64,000 nt of DNA from JALZKA01 sp963753385 (lineage in GTDB: Bacteria > Actinomycetota > Thermoleophilia > Solirubrobacterales > 70-9): positions 248,001 to 312,000 of the forward strand of contig CAVWCC010000005.1 of the NCBI GenBank assembly GCA_963753385.1, given 5' to 3'. The translations under genes were made by a program, and so were the position numbers. Below, piece by piece: positions 25,900-34,016 of this stretch. Numbering within the stretch: the first letter of the stretch is position 1; the number at the start of each line of letters is the position of its first letter. A model generated the notes under the pieces. That model was not told the origin of the DNA. It saw only the letters and a list, made by a program, of their open reading frames with translations, and searched no databases.

Positions 25900-26500
25900 C
25901 GAGCCGCCGGCCGACCCGGCCGTGGCCGAGCTCGTGCGCCTTCGTGGGGCACCGCTCCTCGACGCGCTCGAGGCGCACTCCCCCGGCGCCAAGGACCACG
26001 CCGAGGCCACCGGTGCCCATGCGTTCGCGGCGGCAATGGCGATCGGCCTCGACCGCGCCGCGGCGGAGCTCTGCCGCGAAACGGGAAAGCTGCACGACGT
26101 CGGCATGGTCTATGTGCCCGCGTCGGTCATCCAGACGCCGTTCGAGAGCTGGAGTGCCGCGGAGCGCGAGGTGTTCGACGGCCACTACGAGGCGGGAGCG
26201 CGCCTGGCGCTCGGGGCGGGCATCCCGGACGACGTCTGCGGCTGGCTGCGTCAGATTCGCGAGCGGTTCGACGGGCTCGGGCCCGAAGGCCTGGCGGGGG
26301 CCGCAATCCCGGTTCCGGCGCGCCTCGCGCGGGCCGCGTGCGCGTGCGACACACTGCTCGCCGCCGCGCAGGGCAGTGCGACCATGGACGAACGCCGGGC
26401 TGACGCCTACGCAAGGTTGCGCGCGGCCGCCGGGCGCGAGTTAGACCCGCAGATCGTCGATGCTCTGGCGAGCGCCGTCGCGCGGCGGGGCACCGGTTGA
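25856..26500 (+). CDS. Degenerate HD-GYP-like domain protein
   Basis: 214 aa from ATG 25856. The helical order matches the HD-GYP subclass of c-di-GMP phosphodiesterases: HSPGAKDHAEATGAHAFAAAMAIGLDRAAAELCRETGKLHDVGMVYVPASVIQTPFESWSAAEREVFDGHYEAGARLAL, then IRERFDGLGPEGLAGAAIPVPARLARAACACDTLL. The HD pair survives (LHDVGM) but the usual K after HDIG is Met, the second metal His motif is reduced to DGHYEAG, and the HHERxDGxGYP block has become IRERFDGLGPEG without its His-His and GYP. Enzyme activity is therefore doubtful; it may bind nucleotide. Overlaps the SRPBCC gene upstream by 44 nt and the convergent diguanylate cyclase gene by 60 nt. Confidence 0.65.
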   Translation: MSSDPQSASPSPGADEPPADPAVAELVRLRGAPLLDALEAHSPGAKDHAEATGAHAFAAAMAIGLDRAAAELCRETGKLHDVGMVYVPASVIQTPFESWSAAEREVFDGHYEAGARLALGAGIPDDVCGWLRQIRERFDGLGPEGLAGAAIPVPARLARAACACDTLLAAAQGSATMDERRADAYARLRAAAGRELDPQIVDALASAVARRGTG

Positions 26501-27397
26501 GCGTCGCTTGTGCTCGTACATCGCGGCGTCGGCGCGAGCGAGAAGCGCTTCGGGATCGCGCTCGTCGTCCTCGGCGAACGCAGTGCCAACGCTCGCCGCG
26601 ACAACCAGGTCCTCGCCTTCGATCGTGACCGGGCGCAGGAACACCGCGTCGATCTTCTCCATCAACTGCGACTCGAGCCCTCGGAGCTCCGTCCCCTCGC
26701 AGAGGATGCCGAACTCGTCACCGCCCAGCCTGGCGACCGTGTCCGTGGCCCGGAAGCTCCTGCGCAACCGTGCCGCGACGGTGACCAGAACGGTGTCGCC
26801 CGCGAAGTGGCCCAGGAGATCATTGATGTCCTTGAACGAGTCCAGGTCGATGAACGTCACCATCACGTCCTGGTTGGTCCGCCGCCGTCGCGCGAGCGCA
26901 AGCCGGACCCGGTCCATGAACAGGAGGCGATTCGCAACCCCGGTCAGCGGATCGCGGATCGGCGGCTCGAGCGCGGTTCGGCGCCCCCGCTCGATCGCGA
27001 GGAGCACGGCCGAAACGAGCCGGTCGCCGTCGAGCTCCCGACGCGTCACGTAGTCGTCCGCACCCAGCAGGACCGCGTGCTTGCCCGCCTGCCAGGCGGG
27101 CCCGTCGCCGATCGTGACGACCGGGAGCCGGCGGGCTACGCCGTCGTGATGGAGAAGGGCGCCGATCGTGTCGTGGCTCAGCTCGTCGCTCGTCGCCAGG
27201 ACCGCACATGCCCACTCGTGGTCCGCGAGGAGCGCGCGCGCCTCCTCCAAGGAGCAGGCGATACCGATGTCCATCACGGACCCCGCCTGCTCGCGGAGCA
27301 AACGGCTGAGCATGCCTGCCTCGGTCTCGCTGGCGCTGAGCACCAGGATCCGCGCGCCCCTTGCGCCATTGTCTCGTGGTGATCCCCCGTCGCCCAT
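26441..27397 (-). CDS. Diguanylate cyclase (GGDEF) with degenerate receiver domain
   Basis: 318 aa from ATG 27397. Residues about 15-140 have the layout of a response-regulator receiver (ARILVLSASETEAGMLSRLLREQAG, ...PVVTIGDGPAWQAGKHAVLLGADDYVTRREL), but the phospho-acceptor position reads CAVLATSDE with no Asp, so it is probably not phosphorylated. Residues about 147-305 are a GGDEF domain: DPLTGVANRLLFMDRV, FIDLDSFKDINDLLGHFAGDTVL, and RATDTVARLGGDEFGIL with an intact active site and an RxxD inhibitory site five residues upstream, then VAASVGTAF and DAAMYEHKR. It should make c-di-GMP from GTP with product feedback. Tail-to-tail with the HD-GYP-like gene with 60 bp overlap. Confidence 0.88.
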   Translation of the reverse strand: MGDGGSPRDNGARGARILVLSASETEAGMLSRLLREQAGSVMDIGIACSLEEARALLADHEWACAVLATSDELSHDTIGALLHHDGVARRLPVVTIGDGPAWQAGKHAVLLGADDYVTRRELDGDRLVSAVLLAIERGRRTALEPPIRDPLTGVANRLLFMDRVRLALARRRRTNQDVMVTFIDLDSFKDINDLLGHFAGDTVLVTVAARLRRSFRATDTVARLGGDEFGILCEGTELRGLESQLMEKIDAVFLRPVTIEGEDLVVAASVGTAFAEDDERDPEALLARADAAMYEHKRRSTGAPPRDGARQSIDDLRV

Positions 27398-27523
27398 TGG
27401 ACGCGCTCACTTTCGGACTCCACCGGTGCCGAGCCAGCCCGTTCCGCGAAGTTGCCGGACTCGTCGTCGATTCAGGATTTCCGTCGATCCAAACCACGCC
27501 CCCGAAGGTCGCGTATGGATCTA

Positions 27524-27551
27524 CTCGACGGAAAGTAGCAGGGCATAGAAT
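27524..27551 (+). promoter_or_regulatory. Putative promoter of the propionyl-CoA carboxylase beta gene
   Basis: CTCGAC (27524-27529), 16 nt, TAGAAT (27546-27551). Transcription would start about 27559, four bases before the GTG at 27563, and no Shine-Dalgarno is present. Confidence 0.4.
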
Positions 27552-27562
27552 CCCGCGCCCCC

Positions 27563-29131
27563 GTGCGCGAGAGCTACCCCCAGACCTACGACGAGAAGCT
27601 CGCCTACCTGCGGGAGCTGCGCGAGGCAGCGATCCACTCGGCGTCCGAGACGGCGGTCTCCAAACAGCACGCCAAGGGCAAGCTGACCGCCCGTGAGCGG
27701 ATCGAGAAGCTGCTCGACCCGGACTCCTTCGAGGAGCTCGACACATTCGTACGCCATCGCACGTACGACTTCGAGATGCAGAAGAACCGGCCATGGGGCG
27801 ACGCGGTGGTCACCGGCTACGGCACGGTCGACGGCCGGCCCGTGTTCGTCTTCAGCCAGGACTTCACCGTGTTCGGCGGGTCGCTCGGCGAGGTGATGGC
27901 CGAGAAGATGTGCAAGGTCATGGACCTCGCCGCGAAGGTCGGGGCCCCCGTCATCGGCCTCAACGACTCGGGCGGCGCGCGGATCCAGGAGGGCGTCGTC
28001 TCACTCGGCGCCTACGGCGACGTGTTCGTCCGCAACGTGCAGTGCTCGGGAGTGATCCCCCAGATCAGCGTGATCATGGGCCCGTGCGCGGGCGGCGCCG
28101 TCTACTCGCCGGCGATGACCGACTTCATCTTCATGGTCAAGGAGACGTCGCACATGTTCATCACCGGCCCCGAGGTGATCAAGACGGTGACCGGCGAGGA
28201 GGTCGAGTTCGAGGCGCTCGGCGGCGCGATGTCACACAACTCGAAGTCGGGGGTCGCGCATTTCGCCGCCGAGGACGAGGAGGCGTGCCTCGAGGACGTG
28301 CGCTACCTGATCGGCTTCCTCCCGCAGAACAACCTCGAGATGCCGCCCCGCGTCGAGCCCTACGACGATCCCGACCGCGAGGACCCCGAGCTCGACACGG
28401 TCGTCCCCGACGACCCGTCGAAGCCCTACGACATGCGCGACGTGATCGCACGGATCGTCGACGACGGGGACTTCTTCGAGGTCCACGAGCACTGGGCGCA
28501 AAACATCGTCTGCGGCTTCGCCCGGCTCGACGGCTATCCCGTCGGCGTCGTCGGCAACCAGCCGAGGCACCTCGCCGGGGTCCTCGACATCGACTCTGCC
28601 TGCAAGGGCGCGCGCTTCGTCCGCACCTGCGACGCCTTCAACATCCCGCTGCTCACGTTCACCGACGTGCCCGGCTTCCTCCCCGGGACCTCGCAGGAGT
28701 GGGGCGGGATCATTCGCCACGGAGCGAAGCTGCTCTACGCCTTCACCGAGGCCACCGTCCCGAAGCTCACGGTGGTCACCCGCAAGGCGTACGGCGGCGC
28801 CTACGACGTCATGAACTCGAAGCACATGCTGGCCGACTTCAACTTCGCCTGGCCGACCTCCGAGGTCGCGGTGATGGGGCCCGAGGGCGCGGTCAACATC
28901 ATCTACCGCAAGGACATCGCCGAGTCACCGACGCCCGAGGAACGCCGCGCGAAGCTGATCGACGACTACAAGGCCCACTTCGCGAATCCCTATTCCGCGG
29001 CCGAGCGCGGCTACATCGACGACGTGATCGAGCCGCACCAGACGCGGCCGAAGCTCATCCGGGCGCTGCGGGCGCTACAGACCAAGCGGGTCGAGCAGCC
29101 GAAGCGAAAGCACGGGAACATCCCGCTGTAG
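27563..29131 (+). CDS. pccB: Acyl-CoA (propionyl-CoA) carboxylase, carboxyltransferase beta subunit
   Basis: 522 aa from GTG 27563. Full-length biotin-dependent carboxyltransferase of the AccD/PccB type: GKLTARERIEKLLDPDSFEELDTFVRHR, the first oxyanion pair region GLNDSGGARIQEGVVSL, ISVIMGPCAGGAVYSPAMTDFIFMV, TGPEVIKTVTGEEV, and the C-terminal half FTDVPGFLPGTSQEWGGIIRHGAKLLYAF, VVTRKAYGGAYDVMNSKHM. The Asp in GGAYDVM is the residue linked to propionyl-CoA preference in Streptomyces PccB. It transfers carboxyl from biotin to propionyl-CoA, giving methylmalonyl-CoA for the mutase at 23259. The biotin-carrying alpha subunit is not in the window. Probably the first gene of a run with 29148 (16-nt gap). 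Confidence 0.92.
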   Translation: MRESYPQTYDEKLAYLRELREAAIHSASETAVSKQHAKGKLTARERIEKLLDPDSFEELDTFVRHRTYDFEMQKNRPWGDAVVTGYGTVDGRPVFVFSQDFTVFGGSLGEVMAEKMCKVMDLAAKVGAPVIGLNDSGGARIQEGVVSLGAYGDVFVRNVQCSGVIPQISVIMGPCAGGAVYSPAMTDFIFMVKETSHMFITGPEVIKTVTGEEVEFEALGGAMSHNSKSGVAHFAAEDEEACLEDVRYLIGFLPQNNLEMPPRVEPYDDPDREDPELDTVVPDDPSKPYDMRDVIARIVDDGDFFEVHEHWAQNIVCGFARLDGYPVGVVGNQPRHLAGVLDIDSACKGARFVRTCDAFNIPLLTFTDVPGFLPGTSQEWGGIIRHGAKLLYAFTEATVPKLTVVTRKAYGGAYDVMNSKHMLADFNFAWPTSEVAVMGPEGAVNIIYRKDIAESPTPEERRAKLIDDYKAHFANPYSAAERGYIDDVIEPHQTRPKLIRALRALQTKRVEQPKRKHGNIPL

Positions 29132-29147
29132 CCAGCCTCGCCGGATC

Positions 29148-29717
29148 GTGCGCTTCCAGTACTACACCGCCACCTCGCTCGACGGGTTCATCGCCGGCGC
29201 GGACGACGACCTCGACTGGCTGACGAACTACTCGCCGCCCGACCCGCCGCCCGATCTCAAGCGCGACACCGGCTCCTACGACGACTTCTACGCGGGCGTC
29301 GGCGCCCTGATCATGGGCTCGTCCACCTACGAGTGGGTGCTCGCGCACGCCGACTCCTGGCCCTATCCGGACAAGCCCGCCTGGGTCCTGAGTTCACGCG
29401 ATCTGCCTTCGCCAAAGGGGGACGCCGATGTGCGGATCGTCGCCGCCGAGGTCGCCGAACTGCGCGACGAGCTGGCGGCTGCGGCCGGCGCGCAGAACCT
29501 CTGGATCGTCGGCGGCGGGCCCGTCGTCTCCCAGTTCGCGGCGGCGGGGCTACTCGACGACGTGATCGTCACCGTCGTCCCGGTCGCGCTCGGCGCGGGC
29601 AAGCCGCTGTTCGCCGAGCCGCTCCCGGACGGGCCGATGAAGCTCGTCGAGGCCCAGCCCTCGCCGACGGGGATGGTGGAGCTGCGCTACGAGGTCGTGC
29701 GCGACCGCGCCACCTGA
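29148..29717 (+). CDS. Dihydrofolate reductase-fold protein (RibD C-terminal domain family)
   Basis: 189 aa from GTG 29148. RibD_C/DHFR-like fold: VRFQYYTATSLDGFIAGADDDLDWLTNY at the N-terminus, ALIMGSSTYEWVLAH, KPAWVLSSRDLP, AAAGAQNLWIVGGGPVVSQFAAAGLLDDVIVTVVPVALGAGKPLFAEP, which are the landmarks of stand-alone 'dihydrofolate reductase family' proteins. These bind NADPH; the substrate of the stand-alone members is mostly unknown, and this is not expected to replace FolA. 16 nt after pccB, so probably co-transcribed. Confidence 0.85.
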   Translation: MRFQYYTATSLDGFIAGADDDLDWLTNYSPPDPPPDLKRDTGSYDDFYAGVGALIMGSSTYEWVLAHADSWPYPDKPAWVLSSRDLPSPKGDADVRIVAAEVAELRDELAAAAGAQNLWIVGGGPVVSQFAAAGLLDDVIVTVVPVALGAGKPLFAEPLPDGPMKLVEAQPSPTGMVELRYEVVRDRAT

Positions 29718-29759
29718 CTGATCTTTGGCGAGCACGCCCCGACCGGTACGGTGCGAGGG

Positions 29760-30227
29760 ATGGAAGGCGAACCGAAAGCATCGCGGGCGATCGAGGCCGG
29801 AACGATCGTCGCTGCGATCGGCGCGATCGCCCTGCTCGTCGGCCTGTTCCTCGACTGGTATGGATTCGGCCCCGGCCAGGGAGCGTCCGCCTGGAGCGTG
29901 TTCGAGATCGTCGACCTGCTGCTCGCGCTCCTCGCGGTCGGCGTGCTGCTTGCGGTGTTGAGCGCGGTTGCGCCGGGCGCCCGGATCCCGGCGCTGCCCG
30001 CCGGGACGATTGCCGCCGCGGGCGTTGCCGCGCTGGTGCTCGTGGTGACGTCGCTGGTCGACGATCCCCCGGCCGCCTTCGGCGCGTCACCCGAGGAGGG
30101 GATCTGGATCTCGTTCGGCGGCGCCGTCCTGATCATGCTGGGGGCCATCCTCGAGCGCTCTCGCATCAGGCTGGTTGTGAGCCCCCGGGACGAAGACACC
30201 GACACGCGCGAGTTCCCGCGGCGCTGA
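29760..30227 (+). CDS. Small membrane protein with four predicted TM segments
   Basis: 155 aa from ATG 29760. Four hydrophobic stretches: about residues 14-33 (IVAAIGAIALLVGLFLDWYG), 43-66 (VFEIVDLLLALLAVGVLLAVLSAV), 76-97 (LPAGTIAAAGVAALVLVVTSLV) and 112-132 (GIWISFGGAVLIMLGAILERS), then a charged cytoplasmic tail (PRDEDTDTREFPRR). I do not recognise a family with a known role; similar small proteins of this topology are common in actinobacteria. A TACGGT -10-like box overlaps the gap before the ATG. Separated by 9 bp from the stop of the convergent cyclodeaminase-like gene. Confidence 0.6.
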   Translation: MEGEPKASRAIEAGTIVAAIGAIALLVGLFLDWYGFGPGQGASAWSVFEIVDLLLALLAVGVLLAVLSAVAPGARIPALPAGTIAAAGVAALVLVVTSLVDDPPAAFGASPEEGIWISFGGAVLIMLGAILERSRIRLVVSPRDEDTDTREFPRR

Positions 30228-30236
30228 GGCCCGGAT

Positions 30237-31185
30237 TCAGAGCTCGATCGTCGGCGCCGCGATCGCGCCGTCGCGATGGGCATCGAGCACGGCCAGCGCG
30301 ATCCCGAGGTCCTGGATCGCGAGCCCGGTGGAGTCGAATAGCGTGACCTCGTCGTCATCTCCCCGGCCCGGGGCATCGCCGGCAAGCACCGCGCCGAGTT
30401 CGGTGACCGCCGCGCGCTCGACCGTGCCCGCGCGACACGGCCCCGGACAGCTCGCCGCCCTTCGATGCCTGCTCCCACTCGTCGCAGAACAGGCGGCAGC
30501 GAGACAGCGCCAGGTGTTCAATCTCCCCCTTGCCGCGCGCGTCGGCGCCCAGCGCGGCGTAGTGCTGGCCCGGCCGGAGGTCCGAGGCGTGGACCACGGG
30601 GGCCTCCCCGGGAGTAACGGTGACGACCACGTCCTGGGCCGCGGCCTCGTTTCGCCCGCCGGTCCGCCAGCCGAGTTCGCCCGCCAGCGCCGAGGCGACC
30701 TCGGCACGCGGGTCGAAGCAGACGCCGTCGCCGTACCCCGCGGCGGCCAGGCATCGGGCCGCCCACGCCCCGTTCACTCCGCAGCCGATCACGCCGACCG
30801 ACCTCGCGTCCTCCCTGGCCAGCGCCTGGGCCGAGACGGCGGCGGCCGCACCGGTCCGCAGCGAGGTGACGCTCGGGCAGTCGACGACCGCGAGCAGCGC
30901 GCCGCTCTCGGCGCTCGAGGCGAGCAGGGCGCCGGCCACCACCGGCAGTCCGCGGGCGGGATTGTCCGGGAACGAGGTGACCCACTTGAGGATCGCGAGG
31001 CCCTCGCCGCGCGCGGGCATCGCCCGGAAGTCGCCGTGCGGCGGCGCTTCGACGTAGGTCTTCGCCGGCATCACCCACTCGCCCGCGTGGTGGCGCATGA
31101 ACGCGGTGCGCGTCCGCTCGATCGCCTCCGCCGGCGATACGGCGGCGAAGACGGCCTCGGCGTCGAAGACCGGAACGCGCGACAT
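30237..31185 (-). pseudogene. Ornithine cyclodeaminase / mu-crystallin family protein, frameshifted
   Basis: Read from ATG 31185 (MSRVPVFDAEAVFAAVSPAEAIERTRTAFMRHHAGEWVMPAKTYVE). Family blocks: SLRTGAAAAVSAQALAR, VGVIGCGVNGAWAARCLAAAG (dinucleotide-binding GxGxxG), PGQHYAALGADARGKGEIE, and CDEWEQASKGGELSGAV. At about 30430-30433 the frame breaks; the end of the protein (AGTVERAAVTELGAVLAGDAPGR...EVTLFDSTGLAIQDLGIALAVLDAH) is in another frame, ending at TGA 30237. The span is 949 nt, one base too many; removing one C in the TCGCGCGGG stretch restores a 315-aa protein. These enzymes bind NAD(P) and act on ornithine, alanine or ketimines; the substrate is not clear. A TATGAA -10-like box lies just before the start. 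Confidence 0.78.
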
Positions 31186-31252
31186 GACCCGATTCATACG
31201 CGAAGCCGCCCCTGATTCGCGCGCCATCGCGTGATTCAGCGTTTGAGTGTAC

Positions 31253-31258
31253 GATAAT
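31253..31258 (+). promoter_or_regulatory. Putative -10 box (GATAAT) of a small RNA
   Basis: GATAAT, one mismatch from TATAAT, lies in the gap between the cyclodeaminase-like gene and the gene at 31372. It is placed 7 nt before a C/T-rich stretch that ends in a strong hairpin, so it may drive a small RNA. No convincing -35. Confidence 0.35.
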
Positions 31259-31264
31259 ACTCCC

Positions 31265-31355
31265 TCCCCCCGCCCCTTCCTTCCCCCCTCCCTGCACGCG
31301 GGCGTGGCCCGCTTCAACCGTGAACGGCCCGCCTGCGGCGGGCCGTTCTCTCGTT
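31265..31355 (+). ncRNA. Candidate C-rich small RNA with terminator hairpin
   Basis: Starting after the -10-like GATAAT, the plus strand holds about 30 nt of almost pure C and T (runs of six C and several CCTCC/CCTTCC), then a small hairpin GCGGG-CGTGG-CCCGC and a very stable terminator-like hairpin. No open frame or Shine-Dalgarno is present. CCUCC segments are complementary to Shine-Dalgarno sequences, so the RNA could pair with mRNA starts or act as an anti-SD sponge. The known actinobacterial 6C RNA has C runs inside hairpin loops; that architecture is not seen here. Existence of the transcript is inferred. Confidence 0.4.
31322..31348 (+). terminator. Strong hairpin, probable intrinsic terminator
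   Basis: GAACGGCCCGCC-TGC-GGCGGGCCGTTC: 12-bp perfect stem, 3-nt loop, followed by TCTCGTTAT (few U). It lies 24 nt before the gene at 31372 and does not end any annotated plus-strand gene, which supports a short transcript from the -10 box at 31253. Confidence 0.6.
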
Positions 31356-31371
31356 ATAGAGTCCCACCACC

Positions 31372-31617
31372 ATGAGCCGGAACGGAGAGCGGAGGCCACC
31401 GCGTCCCAGGATCGAGATGCTTTCGACCGGCGCGACTGAGTCCGAAGCGGCTGCAATCGTCGCGGCGGTGGAGCAGTTCCTGTCCGACACGGCCCGAGCG
31501 CCGGCGGCCGAGCGCCGACAGGTCAGCCCCTGGGCCCGCGCGGCGCTCGAGGAGGGCATCGCCGCGCGTCAGGTCTCGGGCTACGTCTGGGGCCACGCGC
31601 CGCACCTTCCGGCTTGA
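31372..31617 (+). CDS. Small protein, possible acyl-CoA carboxylase epsilon-like subunit
   Basis: 81 aa from ATG 31372. Middle and C-terminal parts, TGATESEAAAIVAAVEQFLSDTARAP and QVSPWARAALEEGIAARQ, have the layout of acyl-CoA carboxylase epsilon subunits (a GxPTxEExAAxxAxL-type helix, a variable linker, then a SxWxxxxR segment), which in actinobacteria stabilise AccA-AccB complexes. The match is by pattern only and the protein stands 2.2 kb from pccB on its own. An alternative is an unrelated small helical protein. It follows the strong hairpin at 31322-31348, so it likely has its own promoter. Confidence 0.5.
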   Translation: MSRNGERRPPRPRIEMLSTGATESEAAAIVAAVEQFLSDTARAPAAERRQVSPWARAALEEGIAARQVSGYVWGHAPHLPA

Positions 31618-31773
31618 CAGCAGCGCCGAGACTCACGCCGATGGCGACGAATCCGGCGGCGCGCGGGGACGGTGGCGGCAGGCGCGATCGCAACGCGCTT
31701 GCGCTCGCACCCCGCGAGCGGATAGAACACTCCTACGCCGCTGTCGAGGCGGACTTGATCGAAGGAGGAGAGC

Positions 31774-31980
31774 GTGGCAGTTGTGAAGATCATCGAGCTG
31801 GTCGGCAGCTCGAAGACGTCCACCGACGACGCGGCAAAGCAGGCGCTGGCCGAAGCTCAGAGCTCGCTCCGCAACATCCGGGCCGTCGACATCGTCTCGA
31901 CCGGCATCCGCGGCGACAACCTCGACGAGTACCGCGCCCACGTCCGCGTCGCCTTCATCGTCGAAAGCACCGTCGACTAA
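31774..31980 (+). CDS. Dodecin
   Basis: 68 aa from GTG 31774, Shine-Dalgarno AAGGAGG upstream (AAGGAGGAGAGC-GTG). The sequence AVVKIIELVGSSKTSTDDAAKQALAEAQSSLRNIRAVDIVSTGIRGDNLDEYRAHVRVAFIVE is a typical dodecin: a three-stranded sheet with one helix, assembling into a hollow dodecamer that stores flavin or CoA. In actinobacterial dodecins flavin is stacked between Trp residues; here no Trp is present, so the flavin mode must differ or the ligand is CoA-like. Monocistronic. About 150 bp upstream of it contain no gene. Confidence 0.9.
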   Translation: MAVVKIIELVGSSKTSTDDAAKQALAEAQSSLRNIRAVDIVSTGIRGDNLDEYRAHVRVAFIVESTVD

Positions 31981-32049
31981 AACCAGGCACAGCCGGCCGC
32001 CTGTCCCGCTCGCGGACGCTTTGCCGACCGCGCGGACCGAAAAGCCCTA

Positions 32050-32065
32050 ATCCCGGTCGGGATTT
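32050..32065. promoter_or_regulatory. Palindromic operator in the sulfite reductase promoter
   Basis: AATCCCG-GT-CGGGATT: perfect 7-bp arms with a 2-bp centre, ending 5 nt before the -10-like TAATAC (32070-32075). The ATG is at 32084, so the mRNA is nearly leaderless and a protein bound here would block RNA polymerase. The regulator is not known; the Rrf2 gene at 41700 is a candidate (inference). Confidence 0.55.
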
Positions 32066-32083
32066 ATGTAATACTGCTCCGTC

Positions 32084-33964
32084 ATGGAGCCAACGGCAGC
32101 ACCCGTACGCCCCAAGGACAAGGCGACCCCCGACCAGCTCGAGCAGGACCACGGCAAGGTCCAGCACGGCAAGGGCAAGGTCGGCTCGCTCGAGAACCCC
32201 GAGGTCTACCAGGACGTACCCGGGCACCTGATCCCGATCATCGAGCGGGAGTTCGACGACTTCGACAACGAGGCGGACAAGTTCCTCGCCGGCGAGACGG
32301 CTGAGGACATCTTCATCGGCTTCCGCCTCAAGCAGGGCGTCTACGGGCAGCGCCAGCCCGACGTCCAGATGTGCCGGATCAAGCTGCCGATGGGTGGCGT
32401 CAACCCCGAGCAGATGGACGTGCTCGCCGACGTGGTCGAGCGCTACGCGCCGCTCGGCAAGGGCCACATCACGACCCGTCAGAACATCCAGATCCACCAC
32501 ATCCCGCTGAAGCAGATGGCCGAGCTGATCCGGCAGATCTCGGCGGTCGGCCTGTCCTCGCGCGAGGGCTGCGGGAACACGGTGCGCAACGTGACCGGCG
32601 ATCCGTTCGCGGGCATCGCGGCCGACGAGCTCTTCGACATCACGCCGTATGCGGGCGCCTACGTCCGCTACTTCGTCCGCCACCCCACGACCCAGCTGAT
32701 GCCGCGCAAGATCAAGACCGCGTTCACGGCGACCGACGAGGACGTCGCGATCACCGGCATCCACGACATCGGATTCATCCCGCGCCTGCGCGACGGCGTC
32801 CGGGGCGTCGAGATCCGCGTCGGCGGCGGCACCTCGATCATGCCGCGCATCGCCCCCACCCTCTACGACTTCGTCGAGCTCGACAACGGCGACTACCTGA
32901 AGGTCACCGAGGCGGCGCTCCGGATCTTCGACCGCCAGGACTGGCTCCGAGTCAACCGCGCACGCGCCCGGATCAAGGTCCTGGTCGACAAGATCGGCAT
33001 TGACGCGTTCCGCGAGCTCGTCGACGCGGAGCTCGAGGGCGACTGGGTGAATGAACGCGAGTTCGACGTCGACCGTCTGCGCTTCGATTACGACGAGTCG
33101 GTCCGCGCGCCGGCCCCTCTGGCGGGCTATGCCTCGCCGAACGGCGACGTCTCGGAGTTCGAGCGCTTCCGCGAGTCGAACGTGAAGGACCAGCGCCAGG
33201 ATGGCTTCAAGGCGATCGTCGTCAAGGCCACCCGCGGCGACCTGACCCCGGAGCAGTTCCGCGGCCTGGCGCAGATCATGCGCGAGTACACCGGCGGCTT
33301 CGCCCGGACCACCGTGCAGCAGAACCTGGTGCTGCGCTGGGTCCGCGAGGAGGCCGTCTACGACGTCTGGCAGCGGCTCGGGGAGTTCGGCCTTGCCGAT
33401 TCCGGAGCCCGCGAGGTCACCGACATCGTGTCCTGCCCCGGCACCGACAGCTGCAAGCTGGGGATCACCAGCTCGATGGGCCTGAACGCCGCGGTCCAGG
33501 AGCGGATCGAGTCGATGGGCATCACCGACCCGCTGACCCGCCAGGTCCACATCAAGATGTCCGGCTGCCCGAACGGCTGCAGCCAGCACCACATCGCGAA
33601 CATCGGCTTCTACGGAGCCTCGCTCAAGGTCGGCGGCAAGCAGGTCCCGGCCTACATCCCCCACCTCGGCGGCAACTACGAGGGCGGCGAGGTCGTCTAC
33701 GGCCACCGGCTCAAGTCGCGGATCCCGGCGAAGCGCGTCCCGGACGCGGTCGAGCGCTGGCTCCGCCTCTATGAAGGCGAGCGGAACGACGGCGAGGCGT
33801 TCAACGACTTCGTCGATCGCGCCGGGGTCGCCCGATTCGAGGACGAGATCAAGGAGCTGGCAATGCCGGCCGAGTTCTCCCTCGAGACCATGGACCAGTT
33901 CATCGACTGGAATCGCGCCGAGCCCTACAAGGTCGAGCGCGGCGAAGGGGAGTGCGCAATATGA
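32084..33964 (+). CDS. sir: Assimilatory ferredoxin-dependent sulfite reductase (siroheme, 4Fe-4S)
   Basis: 626 aa from ATG 32084. Two repeats of the ferredoxin-like half-domain and two siroheme-binding halves. Substrate-site Arg/Lys block in the first half (GHITTRQNIQIHHIPL, REGCGNTVRNVTGDP). Cluster ligands Cys451 and Cys457 (CPGTDSCKLG) and Cys495 and Cys499 (CPNGCSQHHIANIGF), the C-x5-C...C-x3-C pattern that bridges 4Fe-4S and siroheme. Reduces sulfite to sulfide with six electrons from ferredoxin. A nitrite reductase is a possible alternative, but the sulfate assimilation genes that follow (cysH, sat, cysC) make sulfite the likely substrate. First gene of the operon, with a palindromic operator. 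Confidence 0.92.
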   Translation: MEPTAAPVRPKDKATPDQLEQDHGKVQHGKGKVGSLENPEVYQDVPGHLIPIIEREFDDFDNEADKFLAGETAEDIFIGFRLKQGVYGQRQPDVQMCRIKLPMGGVNPEQMDVLADVVERYAPLGKGHITTRQNIQIHHIPLKQMAELIRQISAVGLSSREGCGNTVRNVTGDPFAGIAADELFDITPYAGAYVRYFVRHPTTQLMPRKIKTAFTATDEDVAITGIHDIGFIPRLRDGVRGVEIRVGGGTSIMPRIAPTLYDFVELDNGDYLKVTEAALRIFDRQDWLRVNRARARIKVLVDKIGIDAFRELVDAELEGDWVNEREFDVDRLRFDYDESVRAPAPLAGYASPNGDVSEFERFRESNVKDQRQDGFKAIVVKATRGDLTPEQFRGLAQIMREYTGGFARTTVQQNLVLRWVREEAVYDVWQRLGEFGLADSGAREVTDIVSCPGTDSCKLGITSSMGLNAAVQERIESMGITDPLTRQVHIKMSGCPNGCSQHHIANIGFYGASLKVGGKQVPAYIPHLGGNYEGGEVVYGHRLKSRIPAKRVPDAVERWLRLYEGERNDGEAFNDFVDRAGVARFEDEIKELAMPAEFSLETMDQFIDWNRAEPYKVERGEGECAI

Positions 33965-34016
33965 GGCGGAGTCCGCTAGGACGGAGCCGAGTCGCGCCGT
34001 TGTTGAGGCGCCTGGC

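Noticed and set aside
31265..31355. Assignment of the C-rich transcript to the 6C RNA family
   Set aside because: 6C RNAs have C runs in the loops of two hairpins; here the C runs lie in an unpaired tract.
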